This document shows, piece after piece, positions 29,160-43,320 of a stretch of 64,000 bases of DNA. A program made the position numbers and the translations under genes. Within the stretch, counting starts at the first letter, position 1, and each line of letters starts with the position of its first letter. The stretch comes from Hyperoplus lanceolatus (lineage: Eukaryota; Chordata; Actinopteri; Uranoscopiformes; Ammodytidae), in contig CM049400.1 of the NCBI GenBank assembly GCA_026929865.2, forward strand, positions 22,429,501 through 22,493,500. The letters are read 5' to 3'. The notes under the pieces were generated by a model. The model had not been told where the DNA came from. It worked only from the letters and a program-made list of their open reading frames with translations, and searched no databases.

Positions 29160-31590
29160 ACATTAAATGTCCAGGTGTAACAAATTTTAACTGTTTCAAT
29201 TCATTCGTACATTTGTCATCTTAAAAGTAGCATATCTAGTATCTTAACTAAACAATAAAGTAAAGTAAAAAGTAGGCCTACAGTATTTTCAGTGGAATTG
29301 AAGTATGATGAAACATACAATGGAATTAATGTATATAGAATGGAATTAAAGTATATAGGCAAAATTGAAGCATATTTAGCAATTATTAAGTGGACTGTGT
29401 GTTACTTTCCACCACTCAAATTGAACTCAGTTTTCATGTGAGTAATACAGGGCCTCTAAAGTGGTGAGTGACTAGGCTACATGATAAATGAAGGTGTATC
29501 ATAATCCAATTAATTTGTCATTACTTAACGTTACTCATCTTTAAAAGAGCTCCTGCCTCTAAACCGTGAATCATTTTTAACATGCAAAACTGGCTGTGAC
29601 TGCAGGTGCAAATTGACATGCAGAGAGTGTCCTGCATGTTTATTTTTTGTTGTAGGACACATTGGACGGTTAAGGCATGACTCACACAGGACCCCCGTCA
29701 GCCTGCCCGAGGGGAGGGGGATTAGGAGCAGCTCTGTCAGAGGCTAGACGAGGATCCTGAGCCTGGAGCCAGTGAGTCACCAACCCTCTCGCAGTAAACG
29801 TGATCGTGTGCGTTTTGGGAGACACCCACTCTGAAAGCATAAAGCCAGCCTCCTCTCTTACTTCTCCCTCGATTGACATCGAGAACAAGCAACAAAAAAA
29901 AAATATGTCACGTGAAAAAGCAAAAGAGATGAGAGAGATGTTTACATGGCCAAAAAAAACCGCTGCCCCAAACTGTTTTTAACAACTGGGTGAAAAGCTG
30001 TCTATGTCCTCTGTGCTTTCTCTCAAAGTAGCCTTTTCCATGGTGATTTGATTCTTAAAAAAGTATTGATGCCAAGTGAGTGATCATATTATAGGGGAGC
30101 ATAATGTGGCTACTTTTTGTTGCGTGTGTTGTTGTCAGATTGATGGGTCAGGAAGGCAAAGGGCACCAGCAGCCCAGCAGTGTCCTATCTGTTGGGTTTA
30201 CCTTTGCTGCTCTGCCTTTGATTGCATCCGACTGTGTGAAAAAGCTCACACACCCACAGACACCAGATCGAGCGCCCATAAAACCAGTCAAGGTAACACG
30301 CCTGCCTGGCCCGTTGGCACCATGAGCCACTCGTGTTGAATATTGAAGCTATACTGTAAGCTGCTGCAATCTTTTTAAACGATCCATAAACAGTCTATCC
30401 CACCACCGTTTGACTCCCCAGGCTACACACACAACCCCCCACCCCACCCCGGTGACCCCAGACTCTGTGATGTCTGAGAGCTTCCTACAGATTCCCAGCA
30501 AACTCTTGCTTCCCTTATTTGTTTTCAAGTGTTCCATGTCAATGTGAAGTACATCACGTCCACTTCAAAGCAAGGGAAACGGACATCTTAATTTTCTGTT
30601 AGGGGCCTGGGGATCAAAGACTTGTTTCTTGTGCATGCAATGCATGCAGCAGTGTACAGACACATGTAGAGACTATATCTTTATCAGTGACGGATCACTA
30701 CTCAAATGGCTTTTGTTGAGTACATTTCTCACTGTTAAACCTGCAGATTGCTCGGAATGATTGTCTAAATCTTCCGTGTGATCACAGGGAACATTCATCT
30801 ATTAACAATAATCCGTCTTTGTTCGATTGCACTGCAATTTTTCATCCACATAAAGGGACAACAGCAGCAGATTTTCCTTCTCCTCACCAAGGGAACTCTT
30901 TTATCTCTGCATTTCTCCCGTTCGGATTGGAGATGACTCACACAACACAAACTGGCACTGTGATTTGTCAGAGGCTGGCTGATTCTCCCGCTCTCATTCA
31001 TAAAAAAAATAAAAGCACAATCGGAGCCCCACTCCCGTTTTATTATAGGGCATACACTGAACATCTGCTCTGACCATCTTTTTGTGGAAAATCGCAGTAT
31101 GTGTGTGTGTGGGTGAGCAGCATCGGTGCCACACCTGACCCTATGGTCTGGTAAAGTTTGGAATCCCTGCGGCCTGTTCACGGTTTGTATGCATGTGTGT
31201 ACAATTTACAGTGTGACACATTGGGAATATCTGTTTCTTATTTTCAGACAGGCTGATGTTTATAATGCAACAGCCAGCCCTTGACAACATACACTGTGTC
31301 GGTGGAGTGTCTGTTGATAGCCTCAGTTGACCCTTGTTTCACATGTATGCTTTGTGCTGAGGGAACGTGTCCTCACCTGAAAGTATGCTGTAAGCGGATA
31401 TGGGTGTATATGCGAGAATGTTTGGTTGCTGCTGCTAGGGGAACACGTATTTGTACATCTTGTCTTACCGGGAGCTGTCCCCTGCCATGCACTGTGCATA
31501 TGACTCAGCTCGGTGTACCCTGGCCTTGAGCCACATGCTGTCCCTTACCCCGAATCTGAGAGAGGTGTTTGTGTGAACTTTGAATTATAT
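29160..31590. other. Intergenic stretch upstream of ciart, nothing specific
   Basis: No exon or clear repeat was seen. A further CACGTG lies at 29909-29914. Short open frames here look random. Confidence 0.5.
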
Positions 31591-31596
31591 CTTTAA

Positions 31597-32204
31597 AGAG
31601 GACCTATTATACTACTTTTCTGGTCTTAATTTCTTGTTTTACACTGCTATAGAGCAACCTGACACGAATCACATCACAAAAAACTATGTAGATTTTCGGG
31701 AAGCTCTTTCTCTTATTTTGGCGATCCAGCACGTCCTGTCAACACTTGAGTGTGTGTGCTTCGGGCATCTCCGTTCACTCCGCCTGTGCTTCGGCAATCT
31801 CCGCTCGCCTCCCCCCCCCTCCTGCAAACCCCACTCCGTTGTGATTGGTTACCTTCCTTCCGGAACACTTTCAGTGGCGGGAAGCGCGAGCATGGACCTA
31901 TAAGGGCGCGTGGCAGACGCGAACAGGGAAGTGACAGCATTACCATACATGGAAACATCCGCGTGGTGACTTCACGAAGTTACATGCGACATCACGAAGT
32001 TACAAAGCGTCAAGCCGCTTTGAACACGTGACTTCTCGACTGGCTAGAATAGTGTCTAGTGCTCTGCACAGACACCCCAGACAGGGGAATACGTCGAAAT
32101 GCATGTAAGTCATTATTTGATAATTTAGTATGGTTAAGCATGACTATAAATCATCATAACAACGTTTATAGGTCATAAAAGTCAAAAAGCATCATAGGTC
32201 CGCT
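31597..32204. mobile_element. TTAA-flanked MITE, AGAGGACCTATTAT ends
   Basis: The left end AGAGGACCTATTAT and the right end ATCATAGGTCCGCT are imperfect inverted repeats, each bordered by TTAA (31593-31596 and 32205-32208). The TTAA duplication suggests the Kolobok or piggyBac group. The 608-bp body has no transposase. It carries a short direct repeat, ATCACGAAGTTACA-like, near 31965-32005. Confidence 0.7.
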
Positions 32205-32208
32205 TTAA

Positions 32209-33218
32209 ACTTGGACCCTGATCAACAGGCTTTTTCAAAGTAGCATTCACATTATAACTGCTCACCACTAATGGCTGACGTGTTAGCCAGGCATGAGTTT
32301 TGGTTGGAACTCGCAGGGTGGGGAAGACTGACCGGAATGTTCATTATTTGTTGCTGGGAACACAAACAAACAAATGTCAACACAAACATTTGAGCCATAG
32401 TCAGTGTGTCTTAGACCTTAAAGATACATGCACTGACTTGATACAACTGACAACATTATACAATGGTACAAAATATAGTCTGTCCTTGCAGCGATTCCTA
32501 GCTCTGCAATAGCAATATCACATGCTTAGAAATCTTACCTGAATTTGACCAGCTGCTTCGTGTCAATTCACACCTTTTAAAATGAAAGGATTAGCCTACA
32601 GACCAAATTACACTCATCAGTGTAGTTAAAACAGAACTTTATAGCTTGTATATCGGAGTCAAAAGTATCAAGCCAGGAAACATTCCAAACGCCCTTGTTT
32701 CATAACGTAATCTCAACACATGTTGCACATGACTGTAACAGGAGACCTGAAATCATCATGGACTGGGTTGTACAATCTAAATCTACATATGCGTTTCTTG
32801 CATAATTTGGGCCAAAGTCACACACAAGAGTCAGGACTCCTGGTAAACTTGGTCGGAAAACGTGTCTTCCTCTTCTCACTACTTTAGCTCACTCCTCCAG
32901 ATATGTCATCCTGTTACAGTAAATGGTAGTTTTGCAAAATTAACTCCACCCACACAACAGCAATGTGACTGCATGCCATGTGGGCACGCTGCAACGGTGT
33001 GTGTGCGTGGGGAGGAGGAGGAAGAAGTGCCAGTAGTTGTGTGTGGCAAGTATCAGCCAATAGCGTTTTGAGTTGGTGTTAGAGGTTATGTAGTCAGAGG
33101 AGAAGTGATACTGGGTACATTTTTTGTGACTTTAAAGGGTTGGACTAAAAGGCACCCATTCATGTACCCTCCCTCTCCCATTGTGGCTTCTTCCCGGTCC
33201 AGCTCCACTCAGTCACAT

Positions 33219-33296
<78 letters not shown>

Positions 33297-34650
33297 GTCT
33301 GAACGGCAGCCAGACATTAGAGACAGTGGGATATCTATCTGCAGGGCTGAACGTTACATGTGACTGGGGTATATTTTAACTGGGTTATGTAAGTGCTCCA
33401 GCCTGCGCTCTCCACGCACAGATGAGGAGGGCTACACATGATGCAGAGGACTGTGAGCTGAACACAAGCATTGCCTTCGCAGCACATTCACTAATTCCTT
33501 CACTCAGGGCTGACACTTGGGCCAATATGCTCTTTACAGAAACTGACTTTTCAGCTTTGGTTTCTAATTCAAAACTTTATTTTTTAAAAGATTGTGTACT
33601 GTGTGATTCCTCGTCATTACAGCTTGGTTTTCAGCAAATGGGTTAATATTAGATGATGTAGCATTTGGAGCATTTGGAGCTAGTAGCATTATCATATAAT
33701 CTCAATGTCAAGATTGAGGTTATGTAATGTGAATTCTGAGGAAAGTGAATACACAGGAGTCACACAAGTGAACCTTACACACCCACTGAATGCTCCACTC
33801 CCACATTTCTGTGATTGTTTGATGGAGAATCATACTCGGCTCGTGACCACGTGGCCAGAAACAAGAGGATAATTGGGAAGTCGTTACATGTCAATGCGAT
33901 AGACACTTCTTGATAGCTTGATGGATAGTCTTAACTTGAGGCTCCCTGTGGAGAGCTGGATGGGATCGCTGACAACAGGCCAGCCGCCAAATCTATGTCC
34001 AATGAAGGACTGCCCACACTCCCTCTGCTGCTAGCACTTTTATGGGATCATTATGTGGGCGTTTTAGTGCGAGATCCTATCTAGAAGTGACGTAATATGG
34101 ACTGATAATAGAGTAGGCAACCATCCAACCTCACTCGGAGACAAGCCGATGATCATAGTGCTTTCATAGCAAAGTTTTAACCCTACATTTCATTGCAGGC
34201 CTGCTCTGACTGCAGCACAGACGTGCACTTTCAGAAGTTTGAAGAGTTATTTTGATGACAAAAACCATTACTTTAGGGCTATTGTGAACCCCACATGCAG
34301 TGAGTAACCTATGATATCCTTTGTTGTTTGTCTGTTTGTTTGTTTGATTGATTGATAGATTAAACGTTTAGTTGATGAAACCTCAGATAAGAGTAGATAA
34401 TGTTTTCCCAATGACCATCCTATATTCAAAGGTGAAGTCATGGAACATCTTCTTTTGTCAATAATTAAAATACTAAATTGTTATGACAAGGAAAAGCAGC
34501 TGAGGCTTAAAGAAAAGGTTGATTGATTAACTGTCCACTTGTTGTGTGGTGTCCAGCCAGAAAAAACACTTGATTACACTTCTCCTGAGGCATAACATTG
34601 TCTCATTTAAGAGGAACGCATGTGTGTATATTTCAAATATGTAATTGTGA
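32209..34650. other. Intergenic stretch with a CT microsatellite
   Basis: Apart from the CT run at 33220-33294 I see no gene or identifiable element. Confidence 0.5.
33220..33294 (+). repeat. (CT)n microsatellite
   Basis: About 37 perfect CT units. Confidence 0.97.
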
Positions 34651-34662
34651 TGTGAATCTGTG

Positions 34663-36114
34663 TAGGGCTGGGCGATATGGGCTAAAATCAATATCTCGAT
34701 AATTTGTACTATATCTCGATACACGATATATATCTCGATATATATTTCAAATCTCCTCTAGAGCACATCCTAAATGCTCAATTACATATTTTTTTTGCAT
34801 AACATCACACCAGTAATATGATTTAAATAGCCCTGCAAAATGTGTCCGCACTAACGATGCATTAGGCTACATGAAACAACATCTTGTTTATATTCTTTAG
34901 TGCTTTCTATTGGAACAATTTGAAACTTGCACATGGCAAAGAGTTTGCACATTGTATTGATTATTCCACATCCTTCCACTCCCATACAATGGATCCAGCA
35001 TTATTTTATTTGGAAACAGTTTTTTCCATCTTCTGTTAATCTGTAAACTAAGAACACTAATTATGACTCATTACAACCACGTACTAATTGTTTATCACCG
35101 CTAATCCCCTGAAGATAGCAGCCACACTTTAAATGCAAAACAGGTTTTGCTCCATAATAGTAGTCTATGTGTATAAAAGGCTCTGACATTTATAATGGTT
35201 ACTGTCGCTTTAAGAGCAGTTGCTCCCAGTCTATGGTGTATAAATTGAGTTTCGTTTTCTGCCTGTTAGTCCGAGAGAGCGCCCAACAGCAGGTGGCTCA
35301 TCGTCCCTCTGTTACCTGCCTTATTGTTTAATTAGCCCTCCTGCATTTTCATAAAACACTGTTTTATTTTATAAAAGATACTCGCAAATGTAGCCTACTT
35401 TACATAGACTTTTAGTTAATACACGGTGTGCACCTCCCTTGGTGCTGACATGGACCTATTATAAGAGGCTGCCCGTAATAAATGTGATGCCGTGGTTGTG
35501 TGACGTTGGACCAAAAACTCTCCGTGAAGTCGGAGTAATCCGCCCCCCGGCACTTGTTCGCCTTCCTCTCATAATGACCAGGCTCTGCACAGCGGCCACT
35601 TATGCTGTCATCTGCGCCCGCCTCCCCCGGTCGTTCGCCTGTGTAGCCTTCTTCTCATAAAGCATGGACCTACAAAAAAGGTCCATGCTATGAACGACGG
35701 CCACCATCGCCATCTTTCGCACCCCCCTCCACCCACTCGTTCGGCTGTCATAAGTGCATAAGAGCCCTCGTCTTTTTTTCTCCCCCTCTCGTTGTTTTCC
35801 ATGTTGTTTTCACATGACGATAAAAGTAAACACACACAGGGCGCACTGCAGACTACGTCACAGATGTGCGCCCAGGAGACTCTGGTTGGGAGGGGGAGTG
35901 AGTGAGTTGCCAATGCATGTGAGTCTGTGAGGCAGAGAGCCACAGGAAAGAGCGAGAGAAGCGAACACCAGCGAGTTTGCCGGTGGCGGCGACGGCTAAA
36001 AAAAACACATTACGTGCCAATTTGTATTCGATGGTCACGATAGGGTCATTTTATACATCCCCTGGAGAACATCTCGCGATACAATGCATATATTCGATAT
36101 ATCGCCCAGCCCTA
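34663..36114. mobile_element. Non-autonomous hAT element, TAGGGCTGGGCGATAT ends
   Basis: Terminal inverted repeats TAGGGCTGGGCGATAT and ATATCGCCCAGCCCTA are flanked by AATCTGTG (34655-34662) and CATCTGTG (36115-36122), a target duplication with 7 of 8 matching. The ends are rich in ATCTCGATA words. The 1.45-kb body has no transposase frame. It holds a GC-richer middle with an 11-bp perfect hairpin stem (AGCATGGACCT, 35661-35671 and 35679-35689). Confidence 0.8.
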
Positions 36115-36122
36115 CATCTGTG

Positions 36123-39100
36123 TTCTTTATTTATTATCACCAATGGAGTCAATAATGTTTTTGCGATTTACATCAAATGTCACCGTTAATGCTTTGTCAG
36201 GATTGCGCTAAGAGCTGACGGCAAGCACGCTGCTTTCATCCAGGAGGCAAAATGTCAGAGCACAGTCACACCTAGCTGTTGTAGAAGAGTGGTTCACATG
36301 TATTATCTCCCATTCAGAGTTGCAGTGTGGTTAGAGTCAGTCCTCAGAAACTTCCATCCATGTTTAGTAGATGTGTGGCTAACACGTGTCCTCTGCTATT
36401 GCCTCAGGTGTAAGGTTTCGGCTTTACATACCAATAGGAAGGAAAAATCTTCAAAGTGGGCTTTGTGTATTCTTTTTTTTTGTTATAATTAGACTGCTGC
36501 TGCTGCAGTCATACACTTGCATAAGATTGTGAGGCCTGCATTAGGACTACAGCTCTTTTGTTTGGATGTCATCCCAAACCTTTCAAAGAGAGAAATAAAA
36601 AGTACCTGGCATCCATCCAGCCTTCTTCTGAAAAGCATGTGCTTAGATACAACAGGGGCCATAAAGAGGAGTCAGCTTTGGCTGCAACACTTCCTTAGAA
36701 AACAGACCCGACAAGATGGCACTTTAAGTGACGGCTGCTGTACCCTATCCCGATTAGCCACGGGAACAATACTGGATCTGCTCTAAGGCATGAGTTGAGA
36801 TGAGGCAGTACATGTGTGATGGCGTTAAAATGTATACAACATAGATTTACAGTAAAGCCAACCTGCGCTAGAGCATGTGCACCATAGAGTATGCAGATAC
36901 AAAGTCATTCAATATCCTCTCCCGTCATGGGAAAATGATAAAAGCCGGAGAGCGAGAGGACAAGTCCAGGGTGTGAGGTTAGATAAGGTGAGGGGGAGGA
37001 CAGGTGTCGAAGTGTGGTGGCTACAGAAAGTACATGTGGAAGGAGCATGAAAGACCTGAGGGACTGAGTTGCTGCTGCTGTGTCCAGAGATTGCCCCAGT
37101 GTAGCTCTGTGCTTATTCTGGCATACACGTGACACACACTCTCTCTCTCTCTCTCCTCTGCCCCCAACTTTCTCGCTCAGACACACACACACCTTCTGTC
37201 CCTCTATACAGTGCACTAATCCCGTCCCTGCCCCCTCAATGCCCTTTCTCACATTTTCTCACTCCAAGTTCTAATTCCTTCAGTGATCTTCCAGTGCCCC
37301 CCCCCCCCCCCATCTCGTGTCATCCCGTCTAGCCCACAAGTACACACATGCGGACATATAGAACAGTCGCATCCTTCCTCCATGTGATCTTTCACATGAT
37401 GATTTCATATAATAAAGCCCCTGCTCTTTAGTATTTCATACGGTGGGGTATGACAAGAATTCAGGATGGTAAAGGAATGCATGAGTCACAGCCTTTCTTT
37501 TTCCTTTGTCTGTTAGCATTTCGGGTTATGCTTTGAGCACCTTAACTTAAAAAAAACATTGAAAAGTGTGAAACTTCTGTTGTTAAATAAAGACACCACG
37601 AGACTGAGGAAGAGAACCAGCATGACTTGCACTGCAGCATGCCATGTTTTTTTTTTGTCAATACGGCATGTGCAATTACGGCAATTACTCAATGACTCAG
37701 ATAGCAATATATTATGCCATTGGCATCATAGCTATTATCATAAGAAGACATCTTTATTTAGACATATCACTTCAATTTTAGGTCATAAAGGTTTTTTGAC
37801 ATGATAAATCAGGTATTTTAGGAGGTTAGAAAAACTCAACCACAAAACCTTAGTGGGATATGTAATGAATACATTAAATAACAATAGTACCCTGCATGTC
37901 GTCCCTCTCCCTCTCTCCCCATTTACACAGTACACTGGATTATCAAATAAAAAAGTAAAAAACACCCAAATAATTATTTTAAAAACATAAAAATAAAACT
38001 GCATTACGAGGGGCACCGGCACACTCGAATCACAGCCCCCTTTCATTTATTAGCGACATTTTTTTCTAACTACTTATTCCACAGGAAAACCCATTAATAT
38101 TCATATCACCTTGGTTAGTGTAATGCAAAGTATGTGGTTTGACACAATGCATGCATGCTTTGAGTGTATGGCATTAGGGCTTTGTCCAAACTCATTGCTA
38201 TTCACTGTACTGAAGCCCAGTTGGTCATCTGATTGTCTACTCAGAAATATTCAACCCTATGCAGTGGCCTCAGATAATCCTACAATGCCACTCAGAAGTT
38301 TCTTTTTGTATCTTTCTTAAATTCAATCTGACAAATTTAAGATTCCACTATAATATTGATTTTAGACAAAGCCAGACATATTTCCTTTGTACAGTTGCAC
38401 ATCTCGCAGCAGGTGAAGGCATGGTGTAATTGATCAATGGTGGCTTTATTCGATTCAAGACATGACAGTAATTGCAAGTATAAATGACTGTATCATGAAA
38501 TCACACTCTATGTTATTATGCAGTGCATTATATTAGATGTTTGTTATTTCATTTGTTTGTCAAAAGACATTTCATGCACTGGCCATTAGCAACTGTATTA
38601 TTAGGGCAAATTCCTACTCTTAAAATTTCCCACTGCAAGACAAACTGTTAATGTCTCCATTTACTGCCAGAGTAAGCCATGACATTTTGTTTTGTTGATG
38701 TTTTGCACCGATTCATCCGCTTACTACCTTGGCTATTGTCGGTTGAAAGATCATTTTCCAATATAAACCACAGTCTTAAGTTTGAGTGTATTTTATCTGC
38801 CCTACTTGTTCTTCTTTGACAGGCCCACAACCCATTTAGAGTACATGTTTGCACGTGCATTACAGGCAGGACCAAAGAAAGAGAGGCATATGATAATATG
38901 TCATTTCTGATGAGTAACCTTAAACTTGGTTCCAATACATAATATATTTTGGAGAATGGAGGCCTTCTTCAACATTAAATATTGTGTTGGAGAAAGTATT
39001 TCATATACAGGTGGTGACCTCATTATGATCCGGCCTGCTCGAATGTCAAAGTGTCTTTGGGTTGTAAAAGGCTGGTGATGTCCCCCGCCCCTATAGCACA

Positions 39101-42100
39101 ATACAGGCCCAAAAAGTGTTTTTTTCTTTATGGATATAATTGTGGCCTGTGAACTGGGTGTGTATAAAGTATGAAAAACTCCAGGTTTTTGCTGGGGAGC
39201 AGCAGTTGTGTGTGTTTACTCCTATGTCTCTTCGGAGACATTAACTAGGTCAAGCGCAAATGAATCTGCCAACAGCCAAAACGATACTGGTGACAAGGTG
39301 GGCGAGGAAGAGGAGGGAGGTGGTGAAGAAATAGAGAGAGGGGGCGGGGGCTGGGAGATTGTGGACTTTGACAAATCTCTCAGTCAAGATGAAACTCTGT
39401 TAGCTAATTTTAGAACAAGCCTCCCTCATGTCCTATTAACTTTCCGCAGAGGTCTGAATTCACGCAGCATTGGTTGCCGCTCGGCTCAGCAGGTTCCTGG
39501 TTAAACGGCTTTAATGGTAACACAGCTAATTATGTATCGCCACAACAACAGTCAAGGACACTCACAATTACACCCATGTAGCCAGCGATAAATCTTTTAC
39601 TGTACATCCCAGGACTTTGAAATTACCTGTTCTCCTGTTCCCATATTTTACTTATAGGTTTTTGTGCATGTGAATCTACTTCAACACATGATTTCATATG
39701 TTGACTGCTGTAGCAACTCTACACCCAAGTTAGGCCCATCCTCTCTTTGGTATTTTCATTTAGTCAATAAAACGTGACAATGTAATGGACTGTGGGTTAT
39801 TTTTCCGGATATAGCTTGTCAACTTAGAGAAATATCTTTGTGTGTGTGCAATCATGATTGCATTTTCCTATTAACAGAACCATGAAAAAGCAATTTATTG
39901 ACTCATTTCAATACAATAAAGTGTTAAGAGCAGGCCTAGGAAACCAGATCTATACATTGTTTGGGGAGGATGCATGACGTATTGGAAAAGAAAATACACC
40001 TCTTTTTTAACATAATGGAAAGTACATCTCAGAAGAAGGGGAAATAGCCTCAAAACATAGCCGCACATCTGACAACTGATCCTTTGGAGGGGTGAACGGG
40101 TTTCAGCCAAATGTTTTAGGCTCATTTACGGATCTATTTTTCCGCAAGGTCAGTTGGTTCACGGTGTCACAGATGGTTGAGTACAGGAGCCCAGTAGCTG
40201 TATTTCTGAGCAAAGAGAAACAGAGAGCGGGGGATGGGCTTCCAGCAGGTCAATGGGTTCGCGTCCACTTGTGTGTGTATGTGTAGCCATGTGTGTTAGT
40301 GTCTTTGTACAAGAGTCTCTTTTTTTCTTTCTTTTTTCCCCCAAGAGGAACCAATTAGTGGAATATTGTGTTTATTTCTGAACCAAAGTTTGGATTCCAA
40401 AACCTCTGTTTTAAATTATGCCGTCTAATTTTAAAGGCATTTAATTCTACATCTCTGAGAGGAATGAAAGGAACCACCTGCTGTACCCAACCCAAATAAA
40501 AAAATGGTACTGTGTTTTTTTTATACAACTGCTCTCGTGCACCTGAAACGGAAGTAGTTGAGGTGTAAAATGATAGAGCTCTTGCTTGCACTTAACATAC
40601 AGTGACCTCTAATTGTCCTGGGTACAGACATTCTGTTTGCTTATGAAAACATATGCTCTTGTCTGAGCTGCATATGGAACAACTGACCTTTTATTCTTTT
40701 CCTGTGACTGAACTCTCACTTCACATGCATGTAAAGGATCAGGTCACCGTCACTTTAAAATAACTGACGAAATCGCTGATTCAATGTTTGTCCGTTTCAA
40801 TCCACTGTTCACTATAGGAGTAAATGCAGGTGATATGTTTTAAGATTATAAAACAAATGGACTTGGTGCATCACACACAGAATTGTACACATAGCTAGAT
40901 TATCGGTTTCTACCTACAGCCTGGTTTCAATCTTTGAACTCGCCGCCAGATAGCGAATAAGCACACCTCTCTTAGATTACAACCTCTTTATTTGGTATTA
41001 TTGGATGAATGATATTCTAGGATCCTCATATTGAATTTTACTGGCAACCGGTTAGCTTATTAGCCAACTTCCAGCTATGTAGTGCTGCTTGTTTATTGAA
41101 ATTAATGTCTTAATGAGTAAGTAATATAAATATGTGAGTATATAAGAAATAAGCTACAAATATCTGAGCAATTCCAGTCAACCCTCAAGGAAAGTTTGAG
41201 TGCCTTGAATTCTTTGAGTTTTTTATGCATGTGACTTCTTTCTTCATCATGTCATTGTTGAACAATTGTTCAAATGCAATAGGGTGCTACAGCATTTTGT
41301 GCAACAAATAAATCCCCATTCATCTCATTGAGCTTCTGCAGAAAGGTTGGCAAAAGATACCTCCAAGCTATTCTTAACGCATCTGACCGGACCTTTTGAG
41401 AAGAATGTAACAAGACACAAAATGTGAGGTCCGACCTGACCTGACCTGTCAGAGAATGCTTTTCTAAAATACAGAGGGCCAGCTCAAATGTCACAGCTGA
41501 GCCACATATCATCCGGGAAATCATGTGAAAGAGGTCAGAGGACACTGGGGTTTTCTATGAGATGTGTCCGGTTGCTCTGTTGCACAGTGAAGATGACAAG
41601 GGGCGCAAAGTAACAGCACAGTTTTGTACCTCTGCTTTTCTTGAGTGTTTCCATCTTGTACTACTTTCTGCTTGTACTCATGAAATTTCAGAGATAAAAA
41701 AATATTGTACTTGTTTATTCCACTACCTGACAGCTTTATTATGTTTTCACCAGGCCATTGCTTCAATAATACATTGTTTCTTAGCAATTAGTGTAGGTTT
41801 ATAGTATTTGTTTTGTTTCATCTGGTGTTGTAGGAATTTTTCAGACTGTTCATCAATACCAATCAATTTGTTTCAATATTTTTTTATTCATGTATTACTT
41901 TAAGGGTATTTTGCTGTAAGACCAGGAACGTTTCTGTTTTTGCGCCGTTATTTTACTGCTTTTACAAAGTGAAGGATCAGAATACTTGGTGGGAATACAG
42001 GTTAAGAGGTCTGGACATTAAACAGGTAGGAAAAGTCACATTGAGGCTCTATTCACATAGTTTTTGGTTGGATTTGCCTTAGAAAAACGAAGATTTGCGA

Positions 42101-43320
42101 GACTGATGTCATACTTTAGCCAGTGTCAGTAATTGACCTCTGCCAATACATTACTTTCTGTGTTTCTAATCCTATCTATCCATGCTCCCCCTGCAATTTG
42201 ACTGACAAAACAGCAAAAGCATAATGAGTGCAAGTTGAGAGCTTGTCATTATAAGTATAGCGTGCTCATGTGTGTACATGCTTTGACTCACACGGGTGTG
42301 CTTCACACAGCCTCCCACTCTTACAGACATGTCATCTGCTGCACTGTCCTCCATGTATGCTATCGTCAGGGGAGGCTGGCTCTCCTCCTACATCCACTGC
42401 AGAGAGAGTGGATGGACAGGCTGCTCCAAGTATGCAACCCTCTCTGTGTAGTAACTGTGAGGAACAGCAGACACTGAGGGCCTTAGTACTACCTGTCTAA
42501 TTATCAGGCCTCATTGGAGACAAGCAACCAGCACACAGAGAGATGTATCAGCTCCTGTGCTACTTCACATCCTGCACAGTGTTTGATTCTGTCGTTGCAT
42601 GAAGCCCATAGCCAAGGTGCATCATCAGTGTCTTCACCATCTTCCCCTTTTAGTTGCTCCAGTTACTCTCTCAAATCTGCACTCTGTCCGGAGCTTGGCA
42701 GCCTTTGTGAATGCTCTGACAAGAAACGGAAAAAAATAAATCCACAAATAGACCCATCCTCTGGCTCACTGGGGAGCGGTAGCCCCACTTCTGTGTGCTC
42801 TTGCCTTCTTTTTCCGTATGTGCCTCGGGCCAAAACAAGTTAGCTAAGGAACCACAGGGAAATCAAATTTGGAATTATTAGATCGTACAGAAAGTGTCGA
42901 TAGAGAGAGAGAGAGCATGGGCGCATAAATACATATTGTCGAGAAAATAGGTTGATTTCTGTCGGTCAATAACACAATCTTGCTTTGTTTAATTAAAAAT
43001 ATTGTAAGCTAACAGGAGGTAGGCTGTAATTTCCTCGCGTCACGTTGGCGACACATTTCCAATAACATGTAAGTCTGTTTTAATCTGCAGCGTAATACAT
43101 TGAAAGACTTATGTTACTCGATGCCTTATGGGTGACCGGACTGAGTGTGAGCAATGTCAGAATAATGTGGAAGAAAGTAATTGAGTATTGAATTTCGATG
43201 TCTTTCTTTTCACACTTTCAAAAGCAAATACTTCAAGGTAAACTTTAGGACAGAGTGAACCTTCACTAAAGCTCAAAGTCTTGATTGTTTTTTTATGACA
43301 CGTGTGAGAAGTGGGAGGTG
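36123..43320. other. Long gene-poor stretch
   Basis: No coding exon was recognised on either strand; open frames are short and low-complexity. Small CT and C runs occur near 37137 and 37295. Conserved non-coding elements may exist but cannot be judged from one sequence. Confidence 0.5.

Noticed and set aside
39208-39504. 98-codon frame rich in Glu and Gly
   Set aside because: Low-complexity purine-rich DNA, with no splice context, no family similarity and no conserved pattern.
42514-42843. 109-codon Ser-rich frame on the + strand
   Set aside because: No recognisable domain, no convincing splice sites and a random-looking composition.
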